This document shows, one piece after another, positions 7,633-16,995 of a stretch of 46,674 nt of DNA. Source of the stretch: an uncultured Prevotellaceae bacterium (GTDB taxonomy: Bacteria; Bacteroidota; Bacteroidia; Bacteroidales; Bacteroidaceae); contig CAMZCM010000018.1 of the NCBI GenBank assembly GCA_947305005.1, positions 1 through 46,674 of the forward strand. Direction: 5' to 3'. The position numbers were made by a program, and so were the translations under genes. The number at the start of each line of letters is the position of its first letter. Position 1 is the first letter of the stretch. The notes under the pieces are model-generated. The model worked only from the letters and a program-made list of their open reading frames with translations, ran no database searches and was not told the DNA's origin.

Positions 7633-8280
7633 TTAATTATTGTTATTTCTCACTGCGCCCAATGCCTGCAGCAGTTCTTTATCTGAGATAGAAGATATAT
7701 TGCTGTCGCTATAGGAGTAGCCAAAGAAGGTACTCACGTATTTATAGCCTGCATTGATGCGTCTTTGCAGAGAGCTACCAGTTTGAGCTGTATAAGTGCC
7801 TGTCTGAGTATAGGGTGCTACACCAATCTGAACAGTCTTATCGCCGTCGGGGAATGTGCGCACGATGGTGGGAGTAATGGCGTTTATGAAGTTGTAAGTC
7901 TCCGCCGTATATTCCTCAGCAGGCTTGTTCAGGAACCACACAGCCACAAAGCCCATCTTGACTTCCTTCGTGGCATCAGCAACGACCTTCACAGAGAACT
8001 TGCCATTGTTCAGAGCGTTCACATTGGCTGTCTTGATGCTGCCGTCAGCATCGTAGTAAGCGATCTTGAGACCCATCTCCTGAGCCAGCTGTATGTCTTG
8101 CACTTGGAAGTTCCAGGTCACGGTTTCCTTGGTGGCTTTCAAATTCTTCTGACCACCGTCGCTATCACCACCTGTGCCATTAGAAATGACGGTATCATCC
8201 TCTTTGTCACATGACACCATTGTAGATGTACCCATCAGCAAAGCCATCAACAGGCCACAAACATAAATTGTTTTTTTCAT
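7633..8280 (-). CDS. Outer-surface lipoprotein of unknown function, upstream of GH35
   Basis: This 215-aa protein has the lipoprotein signal MKKTIYVCGLLMALLMGTSTMVSC (lipobox MVSC) followed by an acidic Asp/Gly linker (KEDDTVISNGTGGDSDGG), which fits surface export in Bacteroidota. The rest is a beta-rich sequence with no motif I recognise ('VTWNFQVQDIQLAQEMGLKI', 'EVKMGFVAVWFLNKP'), ending in an Asn run. It is the first gene of the operon with the GH35 enzyme (5-base gap), so a role in binding or handling the galactose-containing substrate is plausible but is inferred from position only. Confidence 0.75.
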   Translation of the reverse strand: MKKTIYVCGLLMALLMGTSTMVSCDKEDDTVISNGTGGDSDGGQKNLKATKETVTWNFQVQDIQLAQEMGLKIAYYDADGSIKTANVNALNNGKFSVKVVADATKEVKMGFVAVWFLNKPAEEYTAETYNFINAITPTIVRTFPDGDKTVQIGVAPYTQTGTYTAQTGSSLQRRINAGYKYVSTFFGYSYSDSNISSISDKELLQALGAVRNNNN

Positions 8281-8323
8281 TGTTCTTTTGATTAAGTATA
8301 AATAAAATGAAACTATTCGGACG

Positions 8324-8331
8324 CAAATGTA
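8324..8331 (-). promoter_or_regulatory. -7 element (TACATTTG) of the lipoprotein-GH35 operon
   Basis: The minus strand reads TACATTTG 43 bases before the lipoprotein ATG at 8280, fitting the TAnnTTTG consensus. Confidence 0.6.
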
Positions 8332-8437
8332 CGTATTTAATGTGCTTCAGACAATAAAAAGGACAATAAAAATGCTATTTCAGCTAAATAATCCAGAATT
8401 CTTCCACATTCTGCCACCCTATCAGAAAGTTTTTTCC

Positions 8438-8445
8438 TATCTTTG
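8438..8445 (+). promoter_or_regulatory. -7 element (TATCTTTG) of aspS
   Basis: TATCTTTGCAC lies 31 bases before the chosen ATG at 8477. This supports the shorter aspS start over the longer open frame that begins at 8327, upstream of this promoter. Confidence 0.7.
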
Positions 8446-8476
8446 CACACAAATATTCATCATTTCATACAATATA

Positions 8477-10246
8477 ATGTATAGAACACACACCTGTGGC
8501 GAGCTTCGTATCGCCAATGTAGGCCAGACGGTGACGCTGGCAGGCTGGGTGCAACGCACCCGCAAAATGGGAGGAATGACGTTTGTGGATGTCCGCGACC
8601 GATATGGCATTACGCAGATTGTTTTTGAGGAGGCTGCGAATGCAGACCTCTGCGAGCAGGCCAACAAGTTGGGCCGCGAATGGGTTGTCCAGGTGACAGG
8701 ACGCGTCAACGAGCGCTCAAATAAGAACCCGAATATGCCCACGGGCGACATAGAGATCATCGCTACGGAGCTGACAGTGCTGAATGCCGCGCTGACACCA
8801 CCTTTCACCATCGAAGACCAGAGCGACGGCGGCGATGACCTGCGCATGAAATACCGCTACCTTGATTTACGTCGCACGCCCGTGCGTAAGAATCTGGAAC
8901 TGCGCCACAAGATGACAATGGAGGTGCGCCGCTATCTGGACAGTCTCGGTTTCCTGGAGATTGAAACGCCGATGCTGATCGGCTCTACGCCTGAAGGTGC
9001 TCGTGACTTCGTGGTGCCTTCACGCATGAATCCCGGACAGTTCTATGCCCTTCCGCAAAGTCCACAGACGCTGAAACAGCTGCTGATGGTCAGTGGCATG
9101 GATCGTTATTTCCAGATTGTCAAATGCTTCCGCGATGAAGACCTGCGTGCAGACCGCCAACCGGAGTTTACGCAGATTGACTGCGAGATGAGTTTCGTGC
9201 AGCAAGAAGATATCCTGCAGACATTCGAAGGGATGGCCAAGCACCTGTTCCGCGAATTGCGCGGCATTGATATCCAGGGAGCATTCCCCCGCATGACATG
9301 GGCTGACGCCATGAAGTATTATGGCAGCGACAAGCCTGACACGCGTTTCGAAATGAAGTTCGTTGAACTGATGGACGTGTTCCAGGGAAAGGCTGATTTC
9401 GCTGTGTTCAACGATGCCAAGTACATCGGCGGCATCTGTGCCACAGGTCAGGCCGTCTATACCCGTAAACAGATTGATCAGCTCACAGACTTCGTGAAAC
9501 GTCCGCAAATTGGTGCCAAGGGTCTCGTCTATGCCCGCGTGCAGGAAGACGGAAGTGTGAAGTCAAGCGTGGATAAGTTCTACGGCGAGGACGTTCTCAA
9601 CGAACTGAAAGCGAAGATGAACGCTCAACCAGGCGACTTAATCCTGATTCTTTGTGGGGATGATGCCATGAAGACGCGCAAGCAGCTGTGCGAACTCCGT
9701 CTGGAAATGGGCGCACGGATGGGGCTGCGCGACAAGAATAAGTTCTCTCTCCTGTGGGTCATCGACTTCCCGATGTTCGAGTGGAGCGAGGAGGAAGGTC
9801 GTCTGATGGCTACCCACCACCCCTTCACACATCCGAAAGACGAGGATATACCTCTCTTGGATACCGATCCTGCAGCCGTTCGTGCAGATGCTTATGATAT
9901 GGTGTGCAACGGTGTGGAAGTTGGCGGTGGCTCAATTCGTATCCACGACCCGGAACTGCAAGACAAGATGTTCCGTATTCTCGGTTTCACTGAAGAACGC
10001 GCTCAGGAGCAGTTCGGCTTCCTGATGAACGCTTTCAAGTACGGCGCTCCTCCTCACGGAGGTCTCGCCTACGGCTTAGACCGCTGGGTAAGCCTATTCG
10101 CAGGTCTCGACTCCATCCGTGACTGTATTGCCTTCCCGAAGAACAACAGCGGCCGCGATGTGATGCTCGATGCTCCCGCCCGTCTGGAGCAGGCACAGTT
10201 GGACGAGCTGTATCTCTCACTTGTTCCGGTTGAAAGTGAAAAATGA
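8477..10246 (+). CDS. aspS: Aspartate--tRNA ligase
   Basis: This 589-aa class IIb synthetase charges tRNA-Asp. The N-terminal OB anticodon-binding fold starts [19 protein letters not shown] ('[21 protein letters not shown]'). Motif 2 is [18 protein letters not shown], the bacterial GAD insertion lies between the core motifs, and motif 3 is [13 protein letters not shown] near the C-terminus. The open frame extends 50 codons further upstream, but the promoter element at 8438-8445 and the family's usual N-terminus select the ATG at 8477. The last codons (VESEK) and stop lie in a GTGAAAAATGAAAAG repeat, and the TGA overlaps the ATG of the next gene. Confidence 0.97.
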   Translation: MYRTHTCGELRIANVGQTVTLAGWVQRTRKMGGMTFVDVRDRYGITQIVFEEAANADLCEQANKLGREWVVQVTGRVNERSNKNPNMPTGDIEIIATELTVLNAALTPPFTIEDQSDGGDDLRMKYRYLDLRRTPVRKNLELRHKMTMEVRRYLDSLGFLEIETPMLIGSTPEGARDFVVPSRMNPGQFYALPQSPQTLKQLLMVSGMDRYFQIVKCFRDEDLRADRQPEFTQIDCEMSFVQQEDILQTFEGMAKHLFRELRGIDIQGAFPRMTWADAMKYYGSDKPDTRFEMKFVELMDVFQGKADFAVFNDAKYIGGICATGQAVYTRKQIDQLTDFVKRPQIGAKGLVYARVQEDGSVKSSVDKFYGEDVLNELKAKMNAQPGDLILILCGDDAMKTRKQLCELRLEMGARMGLRDKNKFSLLWVIDFPMFEWSEEEGRLMATHHPFTHPKDEDIPLLDTDPAAVRADAYDMVCNGVEVGGGSIRIHDPELQDKMFRILGFTEERAQEQFGFLMNAFKYGAPPHGGLAYGLDRWVSLFAGLDSIRDCIAFPKNNSGRDVMLDAPARLEQAQLDELYLSLVPVESEK

Positions 10247-10374
10247 AAAGTGAAAGAGTGAAAAATAAAAGTATGACACCTCAGAGTCGAAATATACGAG
10301 CCCGTCAGATGTGGCGTAAAGCAGTGAAAAGTAATCTGTATTTTTCACTTTTCACTCTTTCATTTTTCACTTTA
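10234..10374. repeat. Inverted pair of GTGAAAAATGAAAAG repeats spanning an start codon and signal peptide
   Basis: The left arm (10234-10271) reads AAGTGAAAAATGAAAAGTGA followed by AAGAGTGAAAAATAAAAG. The right arm (10340-10374) is its approximate reverse complement (TTTTTCACTTTTCACTC, TTTCATTTTTCACTTTA). A partial direct copy, AGTGAAAAGT, lies at 10323. The left arm contains the aspS stop and the next gene's ATG; the right arm encodes the hydrophobic core of that gene's signal peptide. The mRNA could fold the two arms together. Confidence 0.8.
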
Positions 10375-10725
10375 TGCTCCTGCACTGAGAGTTTCGAGGA
10401 GCGCTGTCGTCGCGAAGCTCGCGAATACACGCTGAAGCAATGCCCTCGTCTGTTAGGACAATATATCATTATGGATAGTATGGTCTATGTGGATAAACCT
10501 CAAGGATTTACCTATTACCATACAGTAGTAGGAGAACTGGATAACGATTCTCTTCTGACACCTGAGGCCATCGATGCATTCAAGGAGGAGCTTTTGAAAA
10601 ACATCAAGAATGACTTGTCACTCAAACGTCACAAGGAACGTGGCTTCACGTTCACGTACCACTATACGTCAGGCTCCACAGGTAAAGTGTTTACGGAAGT
10701 CTCCTACGGTCCAGATGATTACTAA
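10243..10725 (+). CDS. Small lipoprotein of unknown function, coupled to aspS
   Basis: This 160-aa frame opens at 10243, its ATG overlapping the aspS TGA (ATGA). A start at Met23 (10309, [20 protein letters not shown]) would give a more standard lipoprotein signal ending TLCSC. The mature part (about 130 aa) is charged and has no motif I recognise: '[20 protein letters not shown]', '[14 protein letters not shown]', '[22 protein letters not shown]'. It resembles small Bacteroidales lipoproteins of unknown role. The hydrophobic core [11 protein letters not shown] is encoded wholly by a TTTTTCACTTTTCAC repeat. Expression may be translationally coupled to aspS. Confidence 0.7.
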   Translation: MKSERVKNKSMTPQSRNIRARQMWRKAVKSNLYFSLFTLSFFTLCSCTESFEERCRREAREYTLKQCPRLLGQYIIMDSMVYVDKPQGFTYYHTVVGELDNDSLLTPEAIDAFKEELLKNIKNDLSLKRHKERGFTFTYHYTSGSTGKVFTEVSYGPDDY

Positions 10726-10775
10726 CACAATTATTTCTTTTATCAGATTATTCCACTAACTCAATCTCTCTAACT

Positions 10776-13700
10776 ATGAAACGACTCATCACTACTACCC
10801 TCCTTGCGATATTCGCTTTCACCTTCATGCAGGCGAAGAATATCTCAACGACTGTAACGCAAGTGAGCCAGGCGGTAACACTGGATACGGATGTGGACTA
10901 TCACATCACTTCCGCCACACCTTTTACCGATGCGGGCAGTATCAACATCACAAATACAGAACACGCTGTTGTTATCATGGATGCTATTCGCCCATCGGAT
11001 GCAAGTTCATACTTGAGCTATATCAAGATTAATGGTCAAGCTGCATCTAATGGCTCAAACTGCCAGCTGAAAATGTATAGGAACGGCTCCATTCTACTTC
11101 CTTATGGCGGTTCTTCTTTTTATCCGCTTACCATCTATGATGATATCAACTGTCAAGGTAACAGCTACAATGCGCTAACTGAAGGTCACAACGGAAGTGG
11201 TTACATGAAAAACTTACCTACGGCATGGAACAATAAAATCCGCAGTTTCACACTCAAGCGCGGTTATATGGTTACCTTCGCTTTGGGAGATACCGGACAG
11301 GGATATAGTCGTTGCTTTATCGCTGCCGATGAAGACATCACAGTGACATTACCTTCTTTGATGGATCGCCGTATCACCAGCTATCGTCTGTTCAAATGGT
11401 ACGATGCCAGTAAGAAGGCTATTGCTGACAAAGTAAATGCAAACAGTTGTAAACAACTCAAAGTCACCAGCACTTTCACATGGAGCGCCGGCTCATCTCT
11501 ATTACCTGACGTGGAAGTTGTGCCTCATCATATTTATGAGAACTGGCCATCGGCTTCAGATTTAGGAAAGGCTACCTATTCCTGCCACATGAAGACCAAT
11601 AATGAGCCTGCAAATTCAAGTGATGATCATCCACAAGACTTGGCAACCATTCTTGCCAACTGGGAAAGTCTGATGCGCACAGGTTTGCGTCTCTGTACGC
11701 CTTCTTCATGGGACGGCAGTGACTATTGGAATGGTTCGGGTAATCTGATTAAACCTTTCCTTGACTCTATTGATGCTCGCGGCTGGCGCTGTGATATCGT
11801 AGATGCTCACTGTTACTGGCCTGAAGGTAACTTCCAATACTTGCAAAGCTATTGGGTAAACAATTATAAACGTCCCGTCTGGGTCTCTGAATGGTGCTGG
11901 GGTGCATCATGGAACAATAACGGTTCCTTCTCAGGAAGTGCTACAGAAACAACCTTCAAGAATGCTATCCAAAGCATCACCACCACAATGAACAATGCTG
12001 CCGGTGTTGAGCGTTACTTTTATTGGGATAGCGAAAATGGGAATTACCCTTGTAGGTTAGTACGCGACGGGAGCCTCACGCAAGCCGGAGAATACTACGC
12101 CCAAATGAATGCCCCATTGGCCTACAATGGCAGTGTCAATTACATTCCTACGAATCCACGTACCTATGCCCCCACAAACATCAAGAGTTCTTTCGTAGCA
12201 AGTAGCATGACAGCAAAAGTATCATGGACTCTGAAAAACGGGGAGTTATCAGACAGTGTCGCTCTACTCCGCAGCACTGACAATGGTAAGAAATACGAGC
12301 TGTTGAAAGGGTATAGTCATGATGAGATTGCGTCTAAGACAACCATGACATACAACGATACCATTCAAAGTACAGGAAATTACACCTATATGATAAAAGA
12401 TATCGCTCTTGGTAAGACGCTGAGTTCATCTGCAACCACCGTTTCGGTTGGTGGAAGCGAGAAGATTACAGCAGATCTACAGTTCGGTACTATTTCCACT
12501 ACCCCAGGTGAAGAAGCACAGATTTTCTTTGCAGAGAAGTTTTCCGAATATCCGGTACTGATTGGCGGTAGCCCCAACTATAACAATACAGGTACCAACA
12601 ACAATGCGAAAGCGATGGTTAATAACTACCTATCGTCTAAGACCGTCAACAACGAATACAGTTACGCTAACTTCCGCGAAAACGTATGGAAAGATGCAGA
12701 CGGCAACCCCGTTGCTGCTACAGATGCTGCCACCACTTCATTCTTCGTCGGGAAACCTGGTAACGGTGACATCGGTGGACTTAAATATGAGTTAGGCTTT
12801 GTGTCAAAAGAAGAAAGCGAAAGTGGATATATTAGTGGAAGTATCAGTTATGATAATGCTCGCAAAATTTCAAACAAAGACAGCATCATTTGCGAAGTCA
12901 AATTCCGCCAACCTTTTGCCACTAAGCCTGTCGTGATGGTTACTCCTCTTGCCTTTAATACCTCTATGCAGTTAACCATGTGGCGTATTTGGGATGTCAC
13001 CACCGAAGGCTTCAAAGTGCTAATGATGCGCCAAAAGGGTAATACTGTCACGACACAAAACAGTTTGATGATTGGTTATATGGCTATTGAACAAGGACAA
13101 GGAAGAGATGGAAAAGGCCACCTCTATACTGTCAGCGAAAAAGAAGAGACATATACTACTGCAACTAAAGTCTTTAACTTTGATTCTGAATTAACCAATC
13201 CTCGTGTAATGGTACAGTTGCAGACATATAATCTTAAGACTCCAGCGGTATTAAGGACAGCCAATATTTCAAACAGTTCTGTGAGAGTGTATTACCATGT
13301 AGATATCACCAACAGCGGTATGTACATCACTCGCACCAATCCTGCTACTGAATCCTTTGGCTTCATCTGTATCAGTGAAGACAACGGCGAGATTACCCCT
13401 GATAGCTTTATGGTAGATGACATGGCGTTCAAGGTGTCTGGTCAAGCTGCAGAGAAGACTGTCACCTACGTGAAGGGCCCTTCAGCAGAACAAATGACAG
13501 TCCCGAGTTCGGTCACTTATGCTGAACAGGCTTATTCTGTCACAGCCATCGCTGACAGCGCTTTTGCTGGTCTGCAGCAACTCAAGAGCGTGAGAATACC
13601 CTCTTCCGTGAAATCTGCTGGCAAGAACCTCTTTGCGGGCAGTTCTCATGTGGCAGCTATCACTTGGGAAGCACCGATCAAGATGACACAGGAAATGGCA

Positions 13701-14588
13701 GGGAATGTGACCAACAATCCCAACCTGCTGTTCTATACTAATGATGTCTCTAATGCACCTGAAAATGTGACGAACGTCATTAACTTACAGACAAAGCAGG
13801 CTGAGCGCATCGTTCTTTCAGATGCCAATGAAGGAAATGATTTCTATTGCCCAGAAGAATTCACAGCAAGCAGTATCATCTATACTCACGATTATCAGCT
13901 TTTCACTGAAACGGGGAAGTGTCAGGGTTGGGAGACATTGACATTACCTTACGATGTGACAGAAATCATTCATGAAACAAACGGTATCATCACGCCATTC
14001 GGTGCATTGCAGCGTGGCTATGAATATGAGAACGGCACGAAGCCATTCTGGCTCTACGAGTACACAACAAGTGGTACTTTTGCTGAAGCTGAGACAATTC
14101 GTGCAAACATGCCTTATATTATCTCCATGCCCAACGAAGCTAAATTGTCTGAAGACTATATTCTCAAAGGCAATGTCACTTTCGAAGGCTCTAACGTTAC
14201 TGTGAAAGCTACTTCTGCTACTAAAGTGGTGACAAGTGGCATTTACCAATTCACGCCGAACTATCAGAACGGAACACCTGAAACGGTTTACCTGCTGAAT
14301 GTCGATATGAATTATGACGGCAATCCTAAGGGCTGCGTCTTTGTTAGAAACGACCTCCTTGAACGTCAAGTTCGTCCTTTCGAAGCATATTTCCATTTGA
14401 GTGACAGTGCAGGTGTTAAACCTTACTTCAGTATATTTGAGAAGATGACGGATGGTATCAAAGAGATTGTTCCCAATAACACATCTGATTTCATCGAGGT
14501 TTACGATCTCAGCGGCCGACAGATTCAACGAAAGAATCTACAACCTGGAATATACATTATTAGCGGAAAAACAGTAATGGTGAAGTAA
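10776..14588 (+). CDS. Large secreted glycosidase-like multidomain protein with T9SS-type tail
   Basis: This 1270-aa protein has the signal peptide MKRLITTTLLAIFAFTFMQA. After a beta-rich N-terminal region (about 25-200) comes a clan GH-A-like catalytic segment (about 225-450): TNNEPANSSDDHP has the N-E-P acid/base motif (Glu277) and RPVWVSEWCWG the likely nucleophile (Glu372). This pattern recalls GH128/'Glyco_hydro_cc' beta-1,3-glucanases. A fibronectin III-like module follows (about 465-560), then two long beta regions, a short BspA-like leucine-rich segment (about 870-950, 'IADSAFAGLQQLKSVRIPSS'), and a C-terminal sorting tail (IEVYDLSGRQIQ...PGIYII). The exact GH family is uncertain. A strong terminator follows at 14601. 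Confidence 0.75.
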   Translation: MKRLITTTLLAIFAFTFMQAKNISTTVTQVSQAVTLDTDVDYHITSATPFTDAGSINITNTEHAVVIMDAIRPSDASSYLSYIKINGQAASNGSNCQLKMYRNGSILLPYGGSSFYPLTIYDDINCQGNSYNALTEGHNGSGYMKNLPTAWNNKIRSFTLKRGYMVTFALGDTGQGYSRCFIAADEDITVTLPSLMDRRITSYRLFKWYDASKKAIADKVNANSCKQLKVTSTFTWSAGSSLLPDVEVVPHHIYENWPSASDLGKATYSCHMKTNNEPANSSDDHPQDLATILANWESLMRTGLRLCTPSSWDGSDYWNGSGNLIKPFLDSIDARGWRCDIVDAHCYWPEGNFQYLQSYWVNNYKRPVWVSEWCWGASWNNNGSFSGSATETTFKNAIQSITTTMNNAAGVERYFYWDSENGNYPCRLVRDGSLTQAGEYYAQMNAPLAYNGSVNYIPTNPRTYAPTNIKSSFVASSMTAKVSWTLKNGELSDSVALLRSTDNGKKYELLKGYSHDEIASKTTMTYNDTIQSTGNYTYMIKDIALGKTLSSSATTVSVGGSEKITADLQFGTISTTPGEEAQIFFAEKFSEYPVLIGGSPNYNNTGTNNNAKAMVNNYLSSKTVNNEYSYANFRENVWKDADGNPVAATDAATTSFFVGKPGNGDIGGLKYELGFVSKEESESGYISGSISYDNARKISNKDSIICEVKFRQPFATKPVVMVTPLAFNTSMQLTMWRIWDVTTEGFKVLMMRQKGNTVTTQNSLMIGYMAIEQGQGRDGKGHLYTVSEKEETYTTATKVFNFDSELTNPRVMVQLQTYNLKTPAVLRTANISNSSVRVYYHVDITNSGMYITRTNPATESFGFICISEDNGEITPDSFMVDDMAFKVSGQAAEKTVTYVKGPSAEQMTVPSSVTYAEQAYSVTAIADSAFAGLQQLKSVRIPSSVKSAGKNLFAGSSHVAAITWEAPIKMTQEMAGNVTNNPNLLFYTNDVSNAPENVTNVINLQTKQAERIVLSDANEGNDFYCPEEFTASSIIYTHDYQLFTETGKCQGWETLTLPYDVTEIIHETNGIITPFGALQRGYEYENGTKPFWLYEYTTSGTFAEAETIRANMPYIISMPNEAKLSEDYILKGNVTFEGSNVTVKATSATKVVTSGIYQFTPNYQNGTPETVYLLNVDMNYDGNPKGCVFVRNDLLERQVRPFEAYFHLSDSAGVKPYFSIFEKMTDGIKEIVPNNTSDFIEVYDLSGRQIQRKNLQPGIYIISGKTVMVK

Positions 14589-14600
14589 TCATCAATAGAT

Positions 14601-14643
14601 CCAAAGAAAGCGCCCTCCCGGTTGGGGAGGGCGCTTTCTTTGG
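14601..14643. terminator. Strong bidirectional intrinsic terminator
   Basis: An 18-bp perfect stem (14601-14618 with 14626-14643; core AAAGCGCCCTCC) with a 7-base loop and CTTTCTTTGG on its 3' side. It lies between the convergent exoprotein gene and the Na/Pi cotransporter gene and can serve both. Confidence 0.9.
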
Positions 14644-14647
14644 TATG

Positions 14648-14682
14648 TCAATTGTCAATTGTGAATTGTGCATTGTGAATTA
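14648..14682. repeat. AATTGTGAATT-type repeat carrying a stop codon
   Basis: Reiterated CAATTGTCAATTGTGAATT and GTGCATTGTGAATTA. It is the same word family as the insertion in the GH43 frame at 4070-4100. The minus-strand TAA stop of the Na/Pi cotransporter gene (14680-14682) lies at its edge. Confidence 0.7.
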
Positions 14683-16422
14683 GGACAACCTCGTACCCAT
14701 GCGTGCCTCTACTACATTAACCACGTAGTCACCAAGTTTCTCGCATTCGTTAACAATATCCATATATATAGTGCCTACGGCGTAGGTGTACTCATGGTTG
14801 TTCACATCAGTGATGTTCTGCTGCTTCAATTGATTACGATAATTATTAATCTCATTCTCTATATTCAATGTACGGTTCACATCATACGATTCCTTTCGTC
14901 CGCCCATGAGTTTATTCATCTGCGTGAGAGACTGGTCTGTCAGCTCCATAATCTGGCTGATATGCTCATACTGGGACTCTGTGAAATGATCCTGTTTACC
15001 ATTGTACTTGCGAGATATCGTGCGAGCCATGTTAAAGCATGCATCACCGATAGACTCCAGCTCACTGATTTCACGCAGCATCGCACGAATCTTGGCTTTA
15101 GTTTCATCACTGAGGTGAGCATCGCTGACTTGATCCAGATAATTAGCAATCTCCAGCTCCATACTATCAGAGATGCTTTCATACTTCTCTATGCGAGTAA
15201 ACAGTTTATTGAAATTCGTATCGTTATTGGTTTTCTTATCATTCTTGCTTGACGAGAGAGTAAGTAACTCACGCACCATAGAGAACATATGCTGCATCCT
15301 ATCAGAGAATGCCTGTATTTCCTTTTGCGCCTCCAAGACAGAAAGTTCAGGTGTCTTCATGAAGCCTGCGGTGATAAAGTGCAGACGGAAATCTTCTTCT
15401 TCATCTACCTTCTTGGGCTTAATGACCCAACAGACAAAACGTTCAATCTGCGGGATAAACCAAATCAAGATTGCAGTATTGGCAACATTAAAACACGTGT
15501 GGAATGCTGCAAGTACAAATGTGAGTTTAGCCGCATTAGCCAAGAAGACATCGCTACTAACGGTTTCTCTCGTCATTTCCACATCGTAACCCACCAGTCC
15601 ACAAACAGCATCAATGAACGGACGGAACACGAAGAGAATCCATATCACGCCAAAGATATTGAAAAACATGTGTGCAAAGGCAGCTCTACGCGCTTGCGTA
15701 TTGGCAGATAAAGCAGCGAGATTCGATGTGATGGTGGTACCAATGTTCTCACCCATCACCAAGGCGATGCCTTGATAGATTGGCAGAGCACCGCTCGAAC
15801 ACAAGATCATGGTGATAGCCATCACAGCCGCCGATGACTGAACGCAGAATGTCAGGACTCCACCCAACAGCAAGAATACCAATGTCGTAATAAAGGAGTT
15901 TGGATCAAAGGAGGCAAAGAAGTCGAGCAACGCCTGATTCTCACCAAGATGCATCTCAGTACCCGTCGCTCTTAACGTTCCCAAGCCTAAGAGCAGGAAG
16001 GAGAGGCCGAACAGGAAGTCGCCAATATACCTGTGCTTCTTCTGATAGATTAAAATGATGCCAATGAGGAACGCTGGGTACACCGCGCTGGTAATGTCAA
16101 ACGACATACCGGCAGACATGATCCAAGCGGTCAGCGTGGTACCAATGTTGGCACCCATGATGACAGAAATGGCCTGTGCAAGCGTCAGCAAGCCCGCATT
16201 GACAAACGATACTGTCATCACCGTTGTTGCTGTTGAAGACTGAACAGAAGCTGTGACAAGCGTACCTGTCAACATGCCAGTAAAACGGTTGGTAGTCATT
16301 GCGCCAAGGACATGACGCAACTGCGGACCTGCCATCTTCTGCAACGCCTCACTCATGGCTTTCATACCGAACATGAGAAGTGCAAGGGAGCCCAACAGCT
16401 TAAAAACAATCATTAAAGACAT
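14680..16422 (-). CDS. Na/Pi cotransporter family protein with PhoU-like tail
   Basis: From ATG 16422 this gives 580 aa. The two inverted Na_Pi_cotrans repeats are clear: VTASVQSSTATTVMTVSF with MGANIGTTLTAW in the first, and FCVQSSAAVMAITMIL with MGENIGTTITSN in the second, within about eight or nine membrane segments. The cytosolic C-terminal part (about 400-560) is helical and PhoU-like ('RIEKYESISDSMELEIANYL', 'ISELESIGDACFNMARTI'). It probably carries out sodium-driven phosphate movement across the inner membrane. The frame is open 30 codons further upstream, but the promoter element at 16471-16478 lies inside that extension, favouring MSLMIVFKLLGS (16422) or the Met at 16413. Confidence 0.93.
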   Translation of the reverse strand: MSLMIVFKLLGSLALLMFGMKAMSEALQKMAGPQLRHVLGAMTTNRFTGMLTGTLVTASVQSSTATTVMTVSFVNAGLLTLAQAISVIMGANIGTTLTAWIMSAGMSFDITSAVYPAFLIGIILIYQKKHRYIGDFLFGLSFLLLGLGTLRATGTEMHLGENQALLDFFASFDPNSFITTLVFLLLGGVLTFCVQSSAAVMAITMILCSSGALPIYQGIALVMGENIGTTITSNLAALSANTQARRAAFAHMFFNIFGVIWILFVFRPFIDAVCGLVGYDVEMTRETVSSDVFLANAAKLTFVLAAFHTCFNVANTAILIWFIPQIERFVCWVIKPKKVDEEEDFRLHFITAGFMKTPELSVLEAQKEIQAFSDRMQHMFSMVRELLTLSSSKNDKKTNNDTNFNKLFTRIEKYESISDSMELEIANYLDQVSDAHLSDETKAKIRAMLREISELESIGDACFNMARTISRKYNGKQDHFTESQYEHISQIMELTDQSLTQMNKLMGGRKESYDVNRTLNIENEINNYRNQLKQQNITDVNNHEYTYAVGTIYMDIVNECEKLGDYVVNVVEARMGTRLS

Positions 16423-16470
16423 AAGTAGAAAGATTTGGTAAAGCCAACTGCATAAAGCATAAATACTCGG

Positions 16471-16478
16471 CAAAGATA
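16471..16478 (-). promoter_or_regulatory. -7 element (TATCTTTG) of the Na/Pi cotransporter gene
   Basis: The minus strand reads TATCTTTG, 48 bases before the ATG at 16422. It rules out the longer upstream start. Confidence 0.65.
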
Positions 16479-16594
16479 TAGAAAAAGTAGTTCGACACAA
16501 AAAAAAATACATGAAAAGCGATAATTAATCCTCCTAAAACAGAGTTTTACTAAAATAATTAGGATAATATGAAACGTAAATCACAAAATCTTCT

Positions 16595-16602
16595 TACCTT
16601 TG
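16595..16602 (+). promoter_or_regulatory. -7 element (TACCTTTG) of ssb-gldE
   Basis: TACCTTTGCAG lies 30 bases before the ssb ATG at 16633, with an AT-rich region upstream. Confidence 0.75.
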
Positions 16603-16632
16603 CAGTCAACACTTAATTCAAACTGTGTAACA

Positions 16633-16995
16633 ATGCCCAGCATTAACAAAGTCATCCTTTTAGGCCATGTAGGCAAGGAACCTGATATCCGTTATGTTGA
16701 TCAGGGTGTATGTGTGGCACAGGTCCGTTTGGCAACCAGCGACCGCAGCTATACCTTGGCCAATGGCACTCAGGTCCCAGAACGCACAGAATGGCACAAT
16801 GTCATCTTCTGGCGAAAGCTCGCTGAGACAGTAGAGAAATATGTCCATACGGGCGATTTCATCTATGTAGAGGGAAAGATTCAGACGCGCTCCTACGACG
16901 ACAAACAAGGCATCACACGCTATATCACCGAGATATGGGCTGACGACCTCAAGCTCTTCTCGACCAAAAAAGATACACCCACTACGAATGGATAG
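16633..16995 (+). CDS. ssb: Single-stranded DNA-binding protein
   Basis: This 120-aa OB-fold protein starts MPSINKVILLGHVGKEPDIRY. Family motifs present are VCVAQVRLATSDRSY, RTEWHNVIFWRKLAETVEKY and GDFIYVEGKIQTRSY. It binds ssDNA, normally as a tetramer, in replication and repair. The chain stops shortly after the OB fold (KKDTPTTNG) and lacks the acidic DDDIPF-type tail that recruits partners in many bacteria, so it may be an accessory or short-tailed SSB. Its stop overlaps the gldE start (16988), a conserved Bacteroidota arrangement. Confidence 0.95.
   Translation: MPSINKVILLGHVGKEPDIRYVDQGVCVAQVRLATSDRSYTLANGTQVPERTEWHNVIFWRKLAETVEKYVHTGDFIYVEGKIQTRSYDDKQGITRYITEIWADDLKLFSTKKDTPTTNG

Noticed and set aside
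8327..8476. Longer aspS N-terminus (50 extra residues)
   Set aside because: A TATCTTTG promoter element lies inside it, and AspRS proteins normally begin near [10 protein letters not shown].
13944..14528. 194-aa minus-strand ORF in the exoprotein gene
   Set aside because: Antisense to the conserved C-terminal part of a long intact frame; no motif.
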